A DNA stretch of 64,000 bases from Isoetes taiwanensis (taxonomy: Eukaryota; Streptophyta; Lycopodiopsida; Isoetales; Isoetaceae), in contig JAJEKV010000002.1 of the NCBI GenBank assembly GCA_021234155.1, positions 38,927,841 to 38,991,840 on the forward strand, in the 5' to 3' direction. Positions 23,024 through 34,674 of this stretch are shown piece by piece (position 1 is the first letter of the stretch; every line of letters begins with the position of its first letter). Position numbers and translations under genes: made by a program. The notes beneath the pieces are model-generated. The model was not told where the DNA came from, searched no databases, and saw only the letters and a program-made list of their open reading frames with translations.

Positions 23024-25040
23024 TTCAAGATCCTATCCATTTGAGAAGACTGCAGCAACTCAAGATACACCTGGTACACCGACTCACCAGCCCACTCCCA
23101 ATAAGTCTAAAAGAACTCCACAGGGATGCCATCCAGCCCAAGACATTTATCCTTGGCCATGCACATACATGCCACAGCTAAATCCTCTCACGGAGGAGCT
23201 CTGCTCCAAGCTCTCCTTGTGATGAGGTGAGAATAGATGGCTTAACAGCTCCCAAAACAAGCTCCTGCATCTCCTGTTCATAAGAAGAGTGCGCTGTGCA
23301 AAAAACCCTGAGAAATGGGCATGCACATACCTCTGCAAATCAGCGGGATCCTCCAAACTCCGGCCATCAGGCAAAGCAAGGGGCGCCATGGATCTTTGCA
23401 TATCGCCCCATTTTGTACCTAGGCTGCTCACGAAGAACAAGCGAACTTGTGTCCCCCTCCTTCAACCGGTGGGGCCGCCTTCACACGTGCCTCCCGCACT
23501 TTAACCTGCTCGAAGCAACAATACGTTTGCTGCTTGCATTCTCCCTAATGCCATCGGAAAGGCTGCTTTAGAATCTTCTCCAACTCTGATAGAGACCATG
23601 CAACTCCTGCCGCTCTGCGCACCTGCTTGCCTACCAAATACCTTGGCAAAAGCGGCTTCACCACAGGCCATACCAAGGCGGTTGTTAAAGTGGCTTGGTG
23701 GAAGTGTCTCGCCCGGGAGGATGGGGGCTTAGGCCATTACGGATTTTGGCTGCATAGTGGGTGTTGGTCTCCAAGTTTGTTTGGAGCGATGCGAGGGATG
23801 GAGCATCTTCTCAGTCTTGTATTTGTTGTTGCGATCTCTTAAGCCATTGTGTGGCATTTGGGAAGCCGTCTGTGCATGTGGAGTTGCCACAGGCGCTTTG
23901 TTGTATGGTCTCACGGCCTTTCCACATGCATCCCCTTTTTCGCGGGGGGTGTTGCGGGCTTGGGATCATGTGCGTGTGCTCTTCGGCTAGATTATGCCTC
24001 GGTTTATCACCACTCTTCTCCTTTCTTGTGGGTTCCTCTACCCCCTGCGCACTTGCCCTTGGCGCCCTTTGTGCATGCATGCTCGGGGCCTTGAGGGCCC
24101 GTTGGAGGCAGTCTTTGTGCTCACCTTGGAGGATTGGTATTGGGGTGGTCAGGCTAACCCGTGGGAGTTCTTTTCGAGCTCGCTTTCGCTGAGGCGTGGT
24201 GGGCTATCGGGAACTGCGTGGTGGGGAGTATTCCGTTACACATACCTATAGTCCCTGGGGATGATGTGGTGGTGCAGGTTTGGAAGGTTCATCCGGATGT
24301 TGTGTCTTCTTGCTTTGTCGCGGTCTTCTTCTTTGGGTGCTGGCTATTCATGACTGCTTGCCCCCCGCCAGGGCAAGTGGTCTCTGCGACTTCGGGTTCT
24401 CGATGGGCTTCGGTTTGGGCGTGGACATGGAGCTCACTTCCCATAGAAGGTTAGAGTATACGTGGCGGTGGTGCACCCGATGTATCGGGGTGAATGCCCT
24501 TGTGAGTCGGTTTATTTTGGGGTGTGGGCCCTCTTTGCCCTTGTTGTGGCCTTCATCGTGAGGCTGTGGAGCATTATGCGGTTTTATGCCCTCACTTGCG
24601 GCACGGGATTGGGTTAGGGCTCTGTTTGGTGAGATTGACTAGCCGGCCGATTCTTTGCTTCATGTGTATCCGGTGCTTGGCGCTCTTGCGGCGGCAGCGG
24701 CAGTTGGTGTGGCTGATTTGGGCGGCGGCGGTTGTGGACCTTTCAAAGGGATTGACCCTCTGAGCCCCTCGATTCCTCGACTTAGGTACAAGCTATTTCA
24801 AAGCTTTCTGGTGTTCCCGGGATTAGTAGAGCGGAAGTTTGCCATTTGGCGGGACTTCTAGGGTGTTGTAGATGGTGATGGTCGGTTTGTACAGCAGTAG
24901 AGTTGCAGTTTTTCTGTGAGTTTGTTGTGGAGTGTCGAGGTATCGCTGTCTCTTTGGGGCAGTTCTCCTTCCTCCTCACTTGCTTTGTAACATTACCATT
25001 CTTTTAATGTATTGATGACACAGTTCTTCAAAAAAAAAAA
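23024..25040 (+). mobile_element. LINE insertion with inverted 5' part and poly(A) tail
   Basis: About 2.0 kb flanked by a 13-16-base target duplication. Left part (23024 to about 23610) reads on the minus strand: VREARVKAAPPVE, SSLGTKWGDMQRSM, LPDGRSLEDPADLQ and, in a neighbouring frame, MAKDKC..DGIP, i.e. the region between endonuclease and reverse transcriptase. Right part (about 23630-25040) reads on the plus strand: VAWWKCLAREDGGLG (post-thumb motif), then CPCCGLHREAVEHYAVLC (zf-RVT zinc ribbon, about 24528-24580), then a 3' UTR ending in an A-run (25030-25043). The catalytic core between them is missing. This arrangement is typical of 5' inversion by twin priming. All frames are broken. 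Confidence 0.75.
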
Positions 25041-25043
25041 AAA

Positions 25044-25215
25044 TTGTCCAAAGGTTCCAAAGACCGAGGTTAGGACCAATGTAACTTGTTACAATTGTGG
25101 AGGCTATGGTCATTTCTCCACTACTTGCTCAAGTCCTAGAAATACAAATAGGGGTAGAGGACATAACAACCCCAACATTTGGTCCACAATTGAAATCAAT
25201 AGTAAAAACAAAACA
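25044..25215 (+). pseudogene. Ty1/copia gag, C-terminal part after the LINE
   Basis: It continues gag across the insertion: NCPKVPKTEVRTNVT, then a second zinc knuckle CYNCGGYGHFSTTC (about 25093-25134), then SSPRNTNRGRGHNN. Two knuckles in tandem, one on each side of the LINE. Protease, integrase and reverse transcriptase are absent. Confidence 0.75.
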
Positions 25216-25475
25216 CGTGTTGTTTTTTTGAAGATTATAAAAAAGACTACACGTAGTTATATGGAAGTGTGGTTTTTCAAGGATATGCCATAGTTTTTTT
25301 TAAGGAGCTGTTTTTTCTTTTAAGAATGTGTTGTTTCTTAAGAAGGTGTAGTTTCTTTTTTAAGGATGTGTTGTTTTCTAAGGAGGTATGGTTTTTTGAA
25401 GGGATGTTTTTTTTTTTTAACGTGGCGTTTTTTAAGGTAGTGTTTTTTGAGGTGTGGTTTTTTATGGTTTTCTAA
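25215..25475 (+). repeat. GT-rich minisatellite, units of about 22-28 bases
   Basis: Variable units of the form AAGGATGTGTTGTTTTTTTT. On the opposite strand the same words (AAAACCACACATAAAAACTA) occur at 33480-33790 and 38480-38570. Confidence 0.65.
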
Positions 25476-25479
25476 GCAT

Positions 25480-26050
25480 CTATTTATGACCAAGTTGTCC
25501 ACATGCCATTGCTGCCACAAAATGATAGCATAGAAGAGCGCTCGACACACTTTGCTAACATTTGATCATATGTGTGTGATCTTCTAAAGCATGAAACTTG
25601 AAAATATCCATCACTTGGCAACTTGTAGAAGACACATTGATATGAAGAACCAAAGATCATTGGTTTGGAATCATATAGGCTTTTCTTGAAGGACATTTGA
25701 TCACCTAAGTATCTTGAACACTTGAAGTCAAAGGTTGAAGACCTCAAAGTCAAAGTTTAAAAGACCTCTCAAAATTCAATGGTACTTTGCATGATTCAAG
25801 CTTTTGGCATGATGCTACTTCTTAAGGAATGTTTTGCTATTTCCCAAGGCTTTACTACCATCATTCCACCCAAAAAAATCATCTCTTATACCTCATTTTC
25901 TGTCCTTTTATACATCATTGCCATTTGCCAAGACCAAAGTTAGCAAGATCATTTTTCCTAGTCAAAAGTACATCATTCATCCATCACATATGAAAAATTG
26001 CTAAAGTTCCATCCAATTTGGCTATTTCTAAGGTCCAAAACCATCCTCTC
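25480..26050. other. no gene; edge of a tandem repeat family
   Basis: The last part (about 25975-26050: GAAAAATTGCTAAAGTTCCA and CCAAAACCATCCTCTC) matches 27610-27680, i.e. a unit of the tandem repeat at 27480-27900. The rest is unassigned. Confidence 0.5.
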
Positions 26051-27478
26051 TAGCTCCCTTCTCTATCAGATCATCAGACAGTTAATATATGCTGATGATG
26101 TGAACCTCCTAGCTTACACACCAGCAGACATGCAACGACATCTCGATGCCACGGACACGATACGCATAGCGGCCCGATATCGGCGTCAACTGGCCAAGAC
26201 TAAGGTGGTTTCATATCATCTTCCGCGTCGGTAGGGTCCCCTCGCCGATTACCAAGGCGAATGTGGAAGTTGCGTCCACATACAAGTATTTAGGAGTGGA
26301 GTTTCCTTCTACTATGCTTTGGGACACATCCATGCATTTCTACAGTGATGGTAATTTTGGAAGGCACTATATGCAATGCAAAACAATAGTCATAGGCGGA
26401 GTTGTATGATTGGGCCCATCGGTCCACACCTATTCAAGGTCTTAGTAGAGCTGTCCTTTTTATCACGGGGTGGAAGTATGGGGCCCGGTAGTATCACTTG
26501 CTACTTGGAATGACTTGGGCAGGTCGAGAGAAAGCCTTCTTGAAATGCGAGCACTAGGGGTGAAGTCCACGGTCCCATATCAAATTCTCTGCGGGGAGGC
26601 GGGATTGCCTCTTGAGGAGGCTGGCCTTAATCGCCACATTGTCTATTTTTGAGAAGATGGTCAATATGGGCCGATGCCCGTCTCCTAAACTAGCTTATAT
26701 CATGGCAATGGGGCTTGGCGCCCTCAAGGCTCTTTGGAGGAAAAGAGAGCTCAATGGTTGGCTAGATGGAATGTGCGGGAGCACGAGGTGCATACATATG
26801 CAAAGCGGTCGCCATAGCTTGAGGCAATATCTTGGCGCTTGCTTCCTCGGCAAGCTTTGGGATGCCAATGCCCTTGAACATGTCAAGGCGGCACACTATC
26901 GATTGCCACATAAATCCCACATTGGAGCGAGGCCCGCAATGCTACTGCGTACCCACTTGCCCATGAAAAGCGCGGACTCATTGCCTCCATTCGCCGCGAG
27001 GGGCACATCATCTTGAATTGAGGCAGGCGGATGGATTGGTGAGCCACGCCCGGGGCAGAGCTCTGTCAATCTTTGCCAAATGGGAGTCATTGAGGATGAA
27101 TCTCATACCCTTCAAAGTTGCCCGGCATATGATCAAATTCCGGGCGCTATCTTTGAGTTGGTCAGGGGCACGGCCAGCCATTACATGTGACATTGAGCCA
27201 CGACATCCGTGCGGGTCTTTGGGATCATACAACCGAGGAGGTTATGGACATGCGAGATCAGCTATGTCCTCGGGCACACACTTGACATGTATATATACAT
27301 TGATGTATACTTGTACAGTTTGACAGCATTCTTATTACTGCCACGGTTTTTCCCTCGAAAACCCTTCGGGGCAGAGGTTTTTTAACCCGGACAGTAATAA
27401 GTTTGATGCGCTCCTTGTGGGTCCCATAGGCTGATTGGCCTCAGTGGACAATAAAAAATCATTCTCATTCTCATTCTC
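26051..27478 (+). mobile_element. 5'-truncated LINE fragment, plus strand
   Basis: It starts inside the reverse transcriptase with IRQLIYADDVNLLAYTPADM (YADD catalytic motif, about 26087), goes on through decayed connection and zinc-ribbon regions, and ends with a conserved tail (TTATTACTGCCACGG, ACCCGGACAGTAATAAG, GGTCCCATAGGCTGATTGGC) and (CATTCT)n. It splits a 210-bp tandem repeat; the neighbouring unit at 27655-27705 shows the uninterrupted site. It pairs with the inverted copy at 29868-31310. Frames are broken, many at CTG/CAG positions. Confidence 0.75.
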
Positions 27479-27479
27479 T

Positions 27480-27905
27480 AAAAAATAAAGATAGAGACAG
27501 AAAGTACCTTTGATATGACATTTCTAGAAAAGGCAAAAAGTTAGCCTAAACATCTCGAAATCAAGCACCATTGTGCATACATATCAAGATTTTCATTATA
27601 TCACCTCCACATCATCATACATCATGAAAAATTGTTAAAGCTCCATTCAATTTGGCCATTTCTAAGGTCCAAAACCATCCTCTCTCTCTAAAAACAAAGG
27701 TAGAGAGGGAAAGTGCACTTTGACATGACAGTACAAGAAAAGGCAAAAAGTTGGCGTAAAAATCTTAAAATCGAGCACCACTGTGCATACATGTCAAAGT
27801 TTCCATTATATCACCTCCACATCATCACCCATCATCCATATCACCTCCAGATCACCTCCATGTCATCACCATGTCATATCCATGTCACAAAAAGTTTTTA
27901 ACTAT
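27480..27905 (+). repeat. 210-bp tandem duplication with CATCACC-rich end
   Basis: AGAAAAGGCAAAAAGTTRGC occurs at about 27526 and 27736. Both units contain ATCRAGCACCAYTGTGCATA and TTATATCACCTCCACATCAT. The second unit runs into a degenerate CATCACC/CCATGTCA simple repeat (27805-27890). Confidence 0.7.
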
Positions 27906-28930
27906 GAAAAAAGTTGTTTGCCAATTTTATTGCCACATCACCATCCTCACATTGCCATGTCATTCTTTGGTTGCCAAGTCATCACCTTTGTTGCCAAATC
28001 ACAAATCCTTAGCCATTCTGGCCATGAAAACAAAAAATCCTTATTTTCCAATTTTTCTTTTTCCAAAATTGTAATGGGCTTTCAAAAATTTGAATTTGGC
28101 CAAATTTAAACCCCCAAATCGACTTCTTGAGATGCGTGCCAAAATATAAAATGAGAAAACTAGCATATCTACTCCTAGCTTGCCCTACACCTAGTTTCCT
28201 CTTATCCCCATCTGCCACAATTTATTTTAGAACATCATAAAAAAGTAAAAAAAATCTTCAAGTTCTAAGTCATTGTTCCAAAGTGATAGTCTATCAACCA
28301 AAAATCAGTTTCTGATGTCATATTTGCATATTTTTTTCTTGAAAAGACCTAATGTATTGTGCCTGCAGGCATATCAGAGATAGCTCTAGGCATAAGGATT
28401 GAAAAAATATATCATTTGCTCATTCTGCAAATATTTGATTTCTGTCAAGAACATTGACTTTATTCTGACTTGGTCAAATTGTCAAATTTGAAAGGGTTTT
28501 ACATATTTTTTTGAGCTAGACATTTGATCATAGATTCTTTGCCTATTAGAGCACCTGATCCTGTCAAAGCCTGAAGATTTCATATTCTGTAAACCAGACA
28601 ATGAAAATTGTCTGAGACGAGAGCATTTTAATAAAAGACATCCTGGGTGTATTTATTTTATGAAAAAAGAGAAGTATTTTGACAAATTGTGGACAACCGT
28701 AGTCCAGTCGTCAATAAAAAAGAATCTAACAATGCTATAAACAAACACTTTTAAATTTGTCGGCCTTCAAATGTGATGGAAATAAGGCGCCATTTCACAC
28801 TGCCGAAACTAGCTATGGCAGCCATCTTGCTTCCGTTCATTATTTTCCTCCCTTTCGCGCATCCTCACAGCAGTTTCTACAATATGGGTTGAATCAGACA
28901 ATCTACAACAGTGGATCATTCTTTGTGAGT
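27905..28930. other. no recognisable feature
   Basis: AT-rich, with many stops on both strands. Short frames here have no domain or family resemblance that I can see. Confidence 0.4.
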
Positions 28931-28934
28931 CAAG

Positions 28935-29213
28935 ATGGAAAAAATTATTCCCTTGCAGTTCTTGCATATGATAGCAACTCATAGAAATCTTATTCCGGCG
29001 ATAGAACTTGAAGAGAGAACCATAGGATTCTCTGATTTGCTTGGCAGAGGGGGATTTGGACCTGTAACAAATGGTCAATTGGTTGCAGTAAAGAAACTTG
29101 AGTCAACGAGGCGGTATGAAAGAATTCCATCTTTGAAGTTTGATGTTATGCATGCGAAGATTTTGTCAAAGCTTCAAGATTTCAAAGCTTCAAGATTTTG
29201 TCAAAGCAGGTAG
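28935..29213 (+). pseudogene. receptor-like kinase fragment
   Basis: Around residues 25-50 the frame reads ERTIGFSDLLGRGGFGPVTN then GQLVAVKKLEST. This is the glycine-rich loop (GxGxFG) and the VAVKK lysine of a plant receptor-like or cytoplasmic kinase, with the usual linker to the loop shortened. The sequence diverges soon after into a direct repeat (CAAAGCTTCAAGATTT twice near 29168-29200). No catalytic loop follows. It is a fragment of no more than the N-lobe. Confidence 0.55.
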
Positions 29214-29867
29214 AAGATCATCCTCTTGTTTTTCCCTTCGATATGTCAAAGGCTCCATTAGCAAAGAAGCGTTGTACGGCCACAGAAATTCATGCTGGAC
29301 GACAGGATTATGACTTGTTTATGCTAATTTTGTTGCGATTTAATACGAAAATCAACTTTTCTTTGTAGGCTATCAATTTGTTTTAGTATCCTTTTATTTT
29401 TGAGATTCGAAGGAATTTTTTCGAACCAAAATTTTATTACTGGGATAATCCCATCCAAATTTGTAGGTGCTCGTTCATCCCATGGCTAGAAGGCAATTTT
29501 CCTATTCGTTTAAAATACTTTGCAATAAACTGATTCTCTATCTATACTCTTCAACCATATATTCTAAACCCTTCGAGGCTCCAACTCCGACTGCATGTCG
29601 AGGCTCCAACTCCGGCCCTTTGCGAGATCCAACTCCGTGCCTCTGATACTCCAGCCGCTCCTCTGCCGGTGCAACAAAGTGAAGAGAAGATTAGCTGCAG
29701 CGGTCCCCCTATCGTAAGCCTTAAATTTGAACATTGCAATGCCATTCAAAAGGCCTTTGGCCCTTCAAAAAATAGTCGTCTTTTTTTCGGCCATGCAAAT
29801 GAACGGCAAGAGGAAAAAAATGCCATTCAACTTGAATGGCTTTCGCAAATGTCCATTCAATTAATAG
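29214..29867. other. no gene seen
   Basis: Contains a small direct repeat (CGAGGCTCCAACTCCG, 29574-29610) and GCCATTCAA words near the LINE edge. GCCCTTCAAAA at about 29760 recurs at about 32345 on the other side of the LINE and hAT block. Confidence 0.4.
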
Positions 29868-31310
29868 AATGAGAATGAGAATGATTTTTTATTGTCCACT
29901 GAGGCCAATCGGCCTATGGGACCCATAAGGAGTGCATCAAACTTATTACTGTCCGGGTTACAAAACCCCCGCCCCAAAACCGTGGCAGTAATAAGAATGC
30001 TGTCAAACTGTACAAGTATACATCAAAGTATATATACATGTCAAGTGTGTGCCCGAGGACATAGCTGATCTCGCATGTCCATAACCTCCTGAAGATATGA
30101 TCCCAGCACCCGTACGGATGCTGTGCTCAATGTCACATATAGCGGTGGCGGGCGACCAGCTTCGGCATAAGCGTCGTCGAATTTGATCATATCTTTGAGC
30201 AACTTTGAAGGGTATGAGATTCATCCTCAATGACTCCCATTTGGCGGCATTGTGTGAGCACTGTCTTGGCGTGGCTCACCAATCCATCGCCCATCTCAAT
30301 TCGAAGATGATGTACCCACAATGCGAATGGAGGCAATGAGTCTGCGCCTTTTCATGGGCAAGTAGAGATGCTTGAGGTAGCATTGCGGGGCCTCGTTCAA
30401 TGTGGGATTTATATGGCCTTTGGTAGTCTTGTTGTCTTGACATCAAGGGCATTGTCCCAAAGCTTCTTTGAGGAAGCAAAGCGTCAAGATATTACCTCAA
30501 GCTATGGCGATCTGTCTCTGTTTGCACATGTATGCACTGTGCTCTGCACATTCCATCTAGCCAACCATTGAGCTCTCTTTTCCCTCCAGCCCAGGCCTTG
30601 GTGGCTGCGGGCCCATGCCATGATATAAGCTAGTTTAGGGAGGCGAGCATCCTCCATATTGACCACCTACGAAAATAGACAATGTGGCGATCAAGGGCGC
30701 CCTCACGAAGAGGCAAGAATCTGTCTCTCTGCGGTAGAATTTGATATGGGACTGTGGACTTCACCCCTAGTGCTTTCGTACTAAGAAGGCTTTACGGACT
30801 GCTCCAAGTCATTCCAAGTAGCAAGTGATATTCTTGGGCCCCATACTTCCACCCGTATAAAAGGGCGGGGCTCCACTAAGACCTTGAGCGGGTGTGGTGA
30901 TGGGCCCAATCATACAACTCCAGCTCTCGACTATTGTTTTGCATTGCATATAGTGCCTTCCGACTGCCGTCACTTTCGTGGCCCGTATGGATGTGTCGGT
31001 GCATAGTAGAAGGAAACTCCACTCCCAAATATTTGTATGTGGATGCAACTTCCACATTCGGCCTCGATGGCGAAGGAGGGACCCTCGGTGGCGTGAAGAT
31101 GATATAAAAACCACCTTAGTGTTGGCCAGGTTGATGCGCATATCAGTCGCTTGGCAGAATGTGTCCAGGGCATCAAGATGTCGTTGCATGTCTGCTGGTG
31201 TATAAGCTAGGAGGTCCACATCATCAGCATATATTAACTGTCTGATGATATGATAGAGAAGGTGAGCTCCATCGCCCCCATTATCAGCAAGCCAGCTCTC
31301 CAATTGATCA
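29868..31310 (-). mobile_element. 5'-truncated LINE fragment, minus strand
   Basis: In minus orientation it reads LIYADDVDLLAYTPADMQRH (YADD motif, about 31235 down), DALDTFCQATDMRINLANTK, later connection region, and ends at 29868 in GAGAATGAGAATGA, the complement of (ATTCTC)n. The tail GGCCAATCGGCCTATGGGAC is the complement of the plus-strand LINE tail. This copy keeps intact CTG/CAG words where the plus-strand copy at 26051-27478 has ACG/CG, and its RT frame stays open for 164 residues. Confidence 0.8.
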
Positions 31311-31419
31311 ATGTAAAGAAAGCTTAAAAAAATAATTTATTTTCTAGTATATAATTATTTTTATAGTTTTTCTTTGTCACAACTCATTTCATTATTGATA
31401 TGCATGTATTTCCGGAAGA

Positions 31420-32035
31420 CAAGGATGAAATAAAATCCCCAACAAGTCTTTCCCCAATTTGTGCCAGGCGATGGTTCAAGAGCATCAAGGCCACTTGCTT
31501 TATAAGGATGATGGAGGTTTTCATCATAGGTATATATGAATTCTTTTGATAGTAAATGTTCGTTTTGTATTGTCATGTCGTAGTTATATATTTTATTGCT
31601 TATTCATGTTTGAAGCAAAGATTTAATGATCGAAGGGAAGATTTGTTAGCAAGCACAAAGTTATTCTCCACAAATGAATATCCTATGGATTCAAAGGAAA
31701 TGGAAGATCAAACAAATAAGTGGACTAGCACATTATGCAACAATTTTGGGGAAGGGAAATGCGCATTTCTTGATATTGAAAAGTGCAAAGGGCAAGCATA
31801 TTCATTTGTAGTAAGATTACAAGTGCAACAACCATAAGAACATGAAGACTTTATGGAATGCTCGTAGAGTGTGTGATTTCTATTTTGATGTCTATGATGA
31901 CGTGATGAAGTAATTATGGCAAGCATTTCTAGTTCTTCCAGCATCTTCTGTAGAATGTGAACATGGATTCCAAAGGCAAAACTTGATAAAGAATGATGAT
32001 CGAGAATCTTTGAATCTAAAAGACTCTTGAAATGT
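31420..32035 (+). pseudogene. hAT-type transposase C-terminal fragment
   Basis: The frame near 31919-31990 reads LWQAFLVLPASSVECEHGF and QRQNLIKND, matching the hAT dimerisation region (LPVSSVxCERGFS..NxIKxxxR). Upstream, the 31682-31840 frame (PMDSKEMEDQTNKWTSTLC) may be part of the same protein. Stops and shifts divide the pieces. It lies next to the minus-strand LINE, which may have inserted into a hAT element. Terminal inverted repeats were not found. Confidence 0.6.
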
Positions 32036-33479
32036 TGATGTTCTTATCGTTATCATCGCCTGACGTGATAGATGCAGACTATGACATGATCTATGCTAGT
32101 TGGATGGATCATAAGCAATGCCGCATGGTGCTATTGTAAACTTTGGGCTAATTACTTTGAATACTAATATGAAGGCCTTTAAGCTTTATATGTGAAATAT
32201 ATATGATGAAGTGTTTTTGCTTTTGTATCGAAGATGTGCTTGTTTATTGCAGCTTTAATGAATAGCTGAGAAAAAATTTAACCTTCAAATGAATGGCATC
32301 TTGACAAAATTGCCATTGAACATGAATAGCAACTCTAAAAGTTGCCCTTCAAAACAATGGAGATACCACGGTGCAATAAACAGACCCCTGTTCTTGCTCT
32401 TGATCTTCGCTTTTCATTTTTTTTTTCTCAGAGCTGAAGGATCTTTGCTTACCCTGTTTTCTTTTGTCTGAAGGCAAACAAGGAGTATGGAGGCCTTGAA
32501 ACAGAGAGCATAGAGGCAAAAAAGGATTTGGAGAAGAAGATGCAGTGAAATGACAAGCTCTGCTAGCAAAGAAAGGATGAATAGCTGGGATTGAAACAGG
32601 AAATAACAAACTTCGTCCATAGCAACGGTTAAGGAAATGGTTAAGTAGAAATGCCAGAAATAAATCAAGAAAAAGGGAACAACCATGTTTGAAGGGGAAG
32701 CTCTTTGCAAGGGAAGGTCCAGCGAACTTGCAGCCTTCTTTAACCTTTCTATGATTTTTGTGTTCCCTTTCTATGATTTTTTCTATTTTCCTGTCCTTAA
32801 GTTCAAGGGCCTACCTTTGGATATAGGAAGATCTCACTTCAGATTGGTACAATGCAAGTTTCAGAGGAGCAGATTCTTGAAGAACAAAGACTACCCCCTT
32901 CTGGTATCTCCTGTTCTATTTTTTTTTTTTTTTTTAGAGGCATATTTGTACTTTTTCTAACATATTTTCTACTGATCTACTCGTTTTTGCAATGCAGATA
33001 TTGAAGCCCCTTGTTTTAACTTATTTCTGTCATTGGAGATATGAAAGCATAAAGCATAAAGCTGAATGTAATTTGGAATTGATTTTAATTTGGAATATAT
33101 TGCCGATTACATTATATTATTATTTGCTACATTTAACAATGCGTAATATAGTGCAAAATGCATTGATCTATTTCAGATTGTAAAGTTTGGAATCTGTTAT
33201 TTAAAAATAAGACGATACTTCGGAAATGAACGATGTGATTGTATACTTTGAAATTTGAAGTAGAAATGTATGCTCATTAGACAATGAATTTCTTTGTTAA
33301 CTATTGCAATGTAATTCCTTTTCCTCATGACAATGAAAAACAATGCCATCCTTAAGTTTTTTATAATTGTTGTTTTTGTTTTAGTTGACACATTATTTAA
33401 AACTACACAAAAAAAAACATGTGTTATTGTACAACAACATAACGCCTAGTTGCACTACAAACAACGAAAATAACATATG
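32036..33479. other. no recognisable gene
   Basis: AT-rich sequence with a T-run at about 32923-32937. No family similarity could be seen on either strand. Confidence 0.4.
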
Positions 33480-33795
33480 GACAATTTAAGGAAACTACGC
33501 TAGAAAATCTTCCATATAAAGGCTATGCATTGTTTTTAGGTGAATAAGATAAGATAAGAGAAATTTTTACGTCCACTGGAACCCAGCGGGTTATGGGACG
33601 ACACATGCAAGGGCAACAGCCCATCTAAAAACTATGCGCTATTTCTATTTTTTAGCGAAAACCACACATAAATCTACGCGTTGGTTTTCTTTGAAAACCA
33701 CAGTGAAAAATTACACATAAAAAATATGCATTGCTTTTTGTAAAAAACCACGCATAAAAACTACATGTTTTGTGTGCAAAAAACCACACTAAACA
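33480..33795. repeat. minisatellite of AAAACCACACATAAAAACTA type
   Basis: Four to five degenerate units with AAAACCACGCATAAAAACTA and CTACGCGTTGGTTTT words. This is the inverse complement of the family at 25215-25475. It also contains a LINE-tail remnant (GTCCACTGGAACCCAG, GGTTATGGGACG, about 33572-33602) preceded by a GAATAAGATAAGATAAG tail. Confidence 0.55.
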
Positions 33796-34145
33796 AGGTG
33801 CCGCGCACGGAGGGTTGCCCTTCGGTGGCCCGAGAGTGTGTTTTCATGTTTCTGGGACGTGGACCTACATTCTTGTGTATAAACCCTAAGGAGCTCTTGA
33901 TTTTCCTTCAACACGCCAGTAAAACAATCGTAAGCCACATTTTCTCGACTCCTTTGATCCTCTTTCATATCTTCCGAGTTGCCTGATTCTTCATCTAAAG
34001 ACATATATTCAATATCCAACATATCGTCTTCATCATCCTCTTCCTGGCAATGCAAACTCCTCAGAAACTCAAAAAATTTTGTTGGCACTTTCATTTTGTT
34101 TTTTTGGTCTTTATGTACTTCTTGATTATCTTTGCCCGGATGCAT
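33789..34145 (-). CDS. hypothetical frame of 118 residues, acidic
   Basis: I do not recognise the family. The minus-strand frame is lysine- and glutamate-rich with an acidic block (CQEEDDEDDMLDIEYMSLDE). It has no membrane segment or known motif. It starts next to the minisatellite and could be a chance frame or a retroelement gag tail. Confidence 0.2.
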   Translation of the reverse strand: MHPGKDNQEVHKDQKNKMKVPTKFFEFLRSLHCQEEDDEDDMLDIEYMSLDEESGNSEDMKEDQRSRENVAYDCFTGVLKENQELLRVYTQECRSTSQKHENTLSGHRRATLRARHLV

Positions 34146-34670
34146 AACCTACAACACTCGCCATCTCGGCCCCTCCCCTTACGTCGTGAATTAGCAAAAT
34201 TATTCCTCGCCTCCTGCCCGGACAACACAACCAGCCTCGGTTGGGTTCTTAGCCAAGGAAGCATCTCCGGCCAAACCTTATAGCGACCACTCGGCCTTGG
34301 GAGCCATCCCTTCCGCGATCCCCTCGGCAAATCCGGCATCTTTGGCATGGTATACATAGCGCCCACAATAGTGGGCGGTATGAGTGCCATGCCCATCGAA
34401 TCCGGCGGATTTGAACTCAGAGGTCTCATTTATGGGTCGCTCACGTAAAAATAACGAGCCCCCACAAGCTTGTTATTACAATGTGAACATTGAACCCGGG
34501 ACAACAAGCAAAAGAAGAGCAACACGGTGAGCAACATAGCCATAGCGGCCGGAGTCCTTAAGGGGTTGAGGCGGACTTGGGGCTGACGCCGGTTCTTGGC
34601 AGCGACCCGGTTGGGCGATCACCCGGCATATGCTAGGCATATCTTTGGCATATTTAAATATGCTACAAAC
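34146..34670. other. unassigned, GC-richer stretch
   Basis: Overlapping frames on both strands, none with a known motif. TTGAACCCGGGAC (34490-34502) is a B-box-like or tRNA-like word on the minus strand. Possibly part of an LTR. Confidence 0.3.
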
Positions 34671-34674
34671 CCCA

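Noticed and set aside
24000-24560. GC-richer overlapping frames at 23.8-24.5 kb as a host gene
   Set aside because: They lie between LINE post-RT and zinc-ribbon motifs inside a target-site-flanked insertion, so they are the decayed LINE itself.
29700-32370. Complete hAT element enclosing the minus-strand LINE
   Set aside because: GCCCTTCAAAA occurs on both sides but as a direct repeat, not inverted, and no 8-base target duplication was found. Only the transposase fragment is called.
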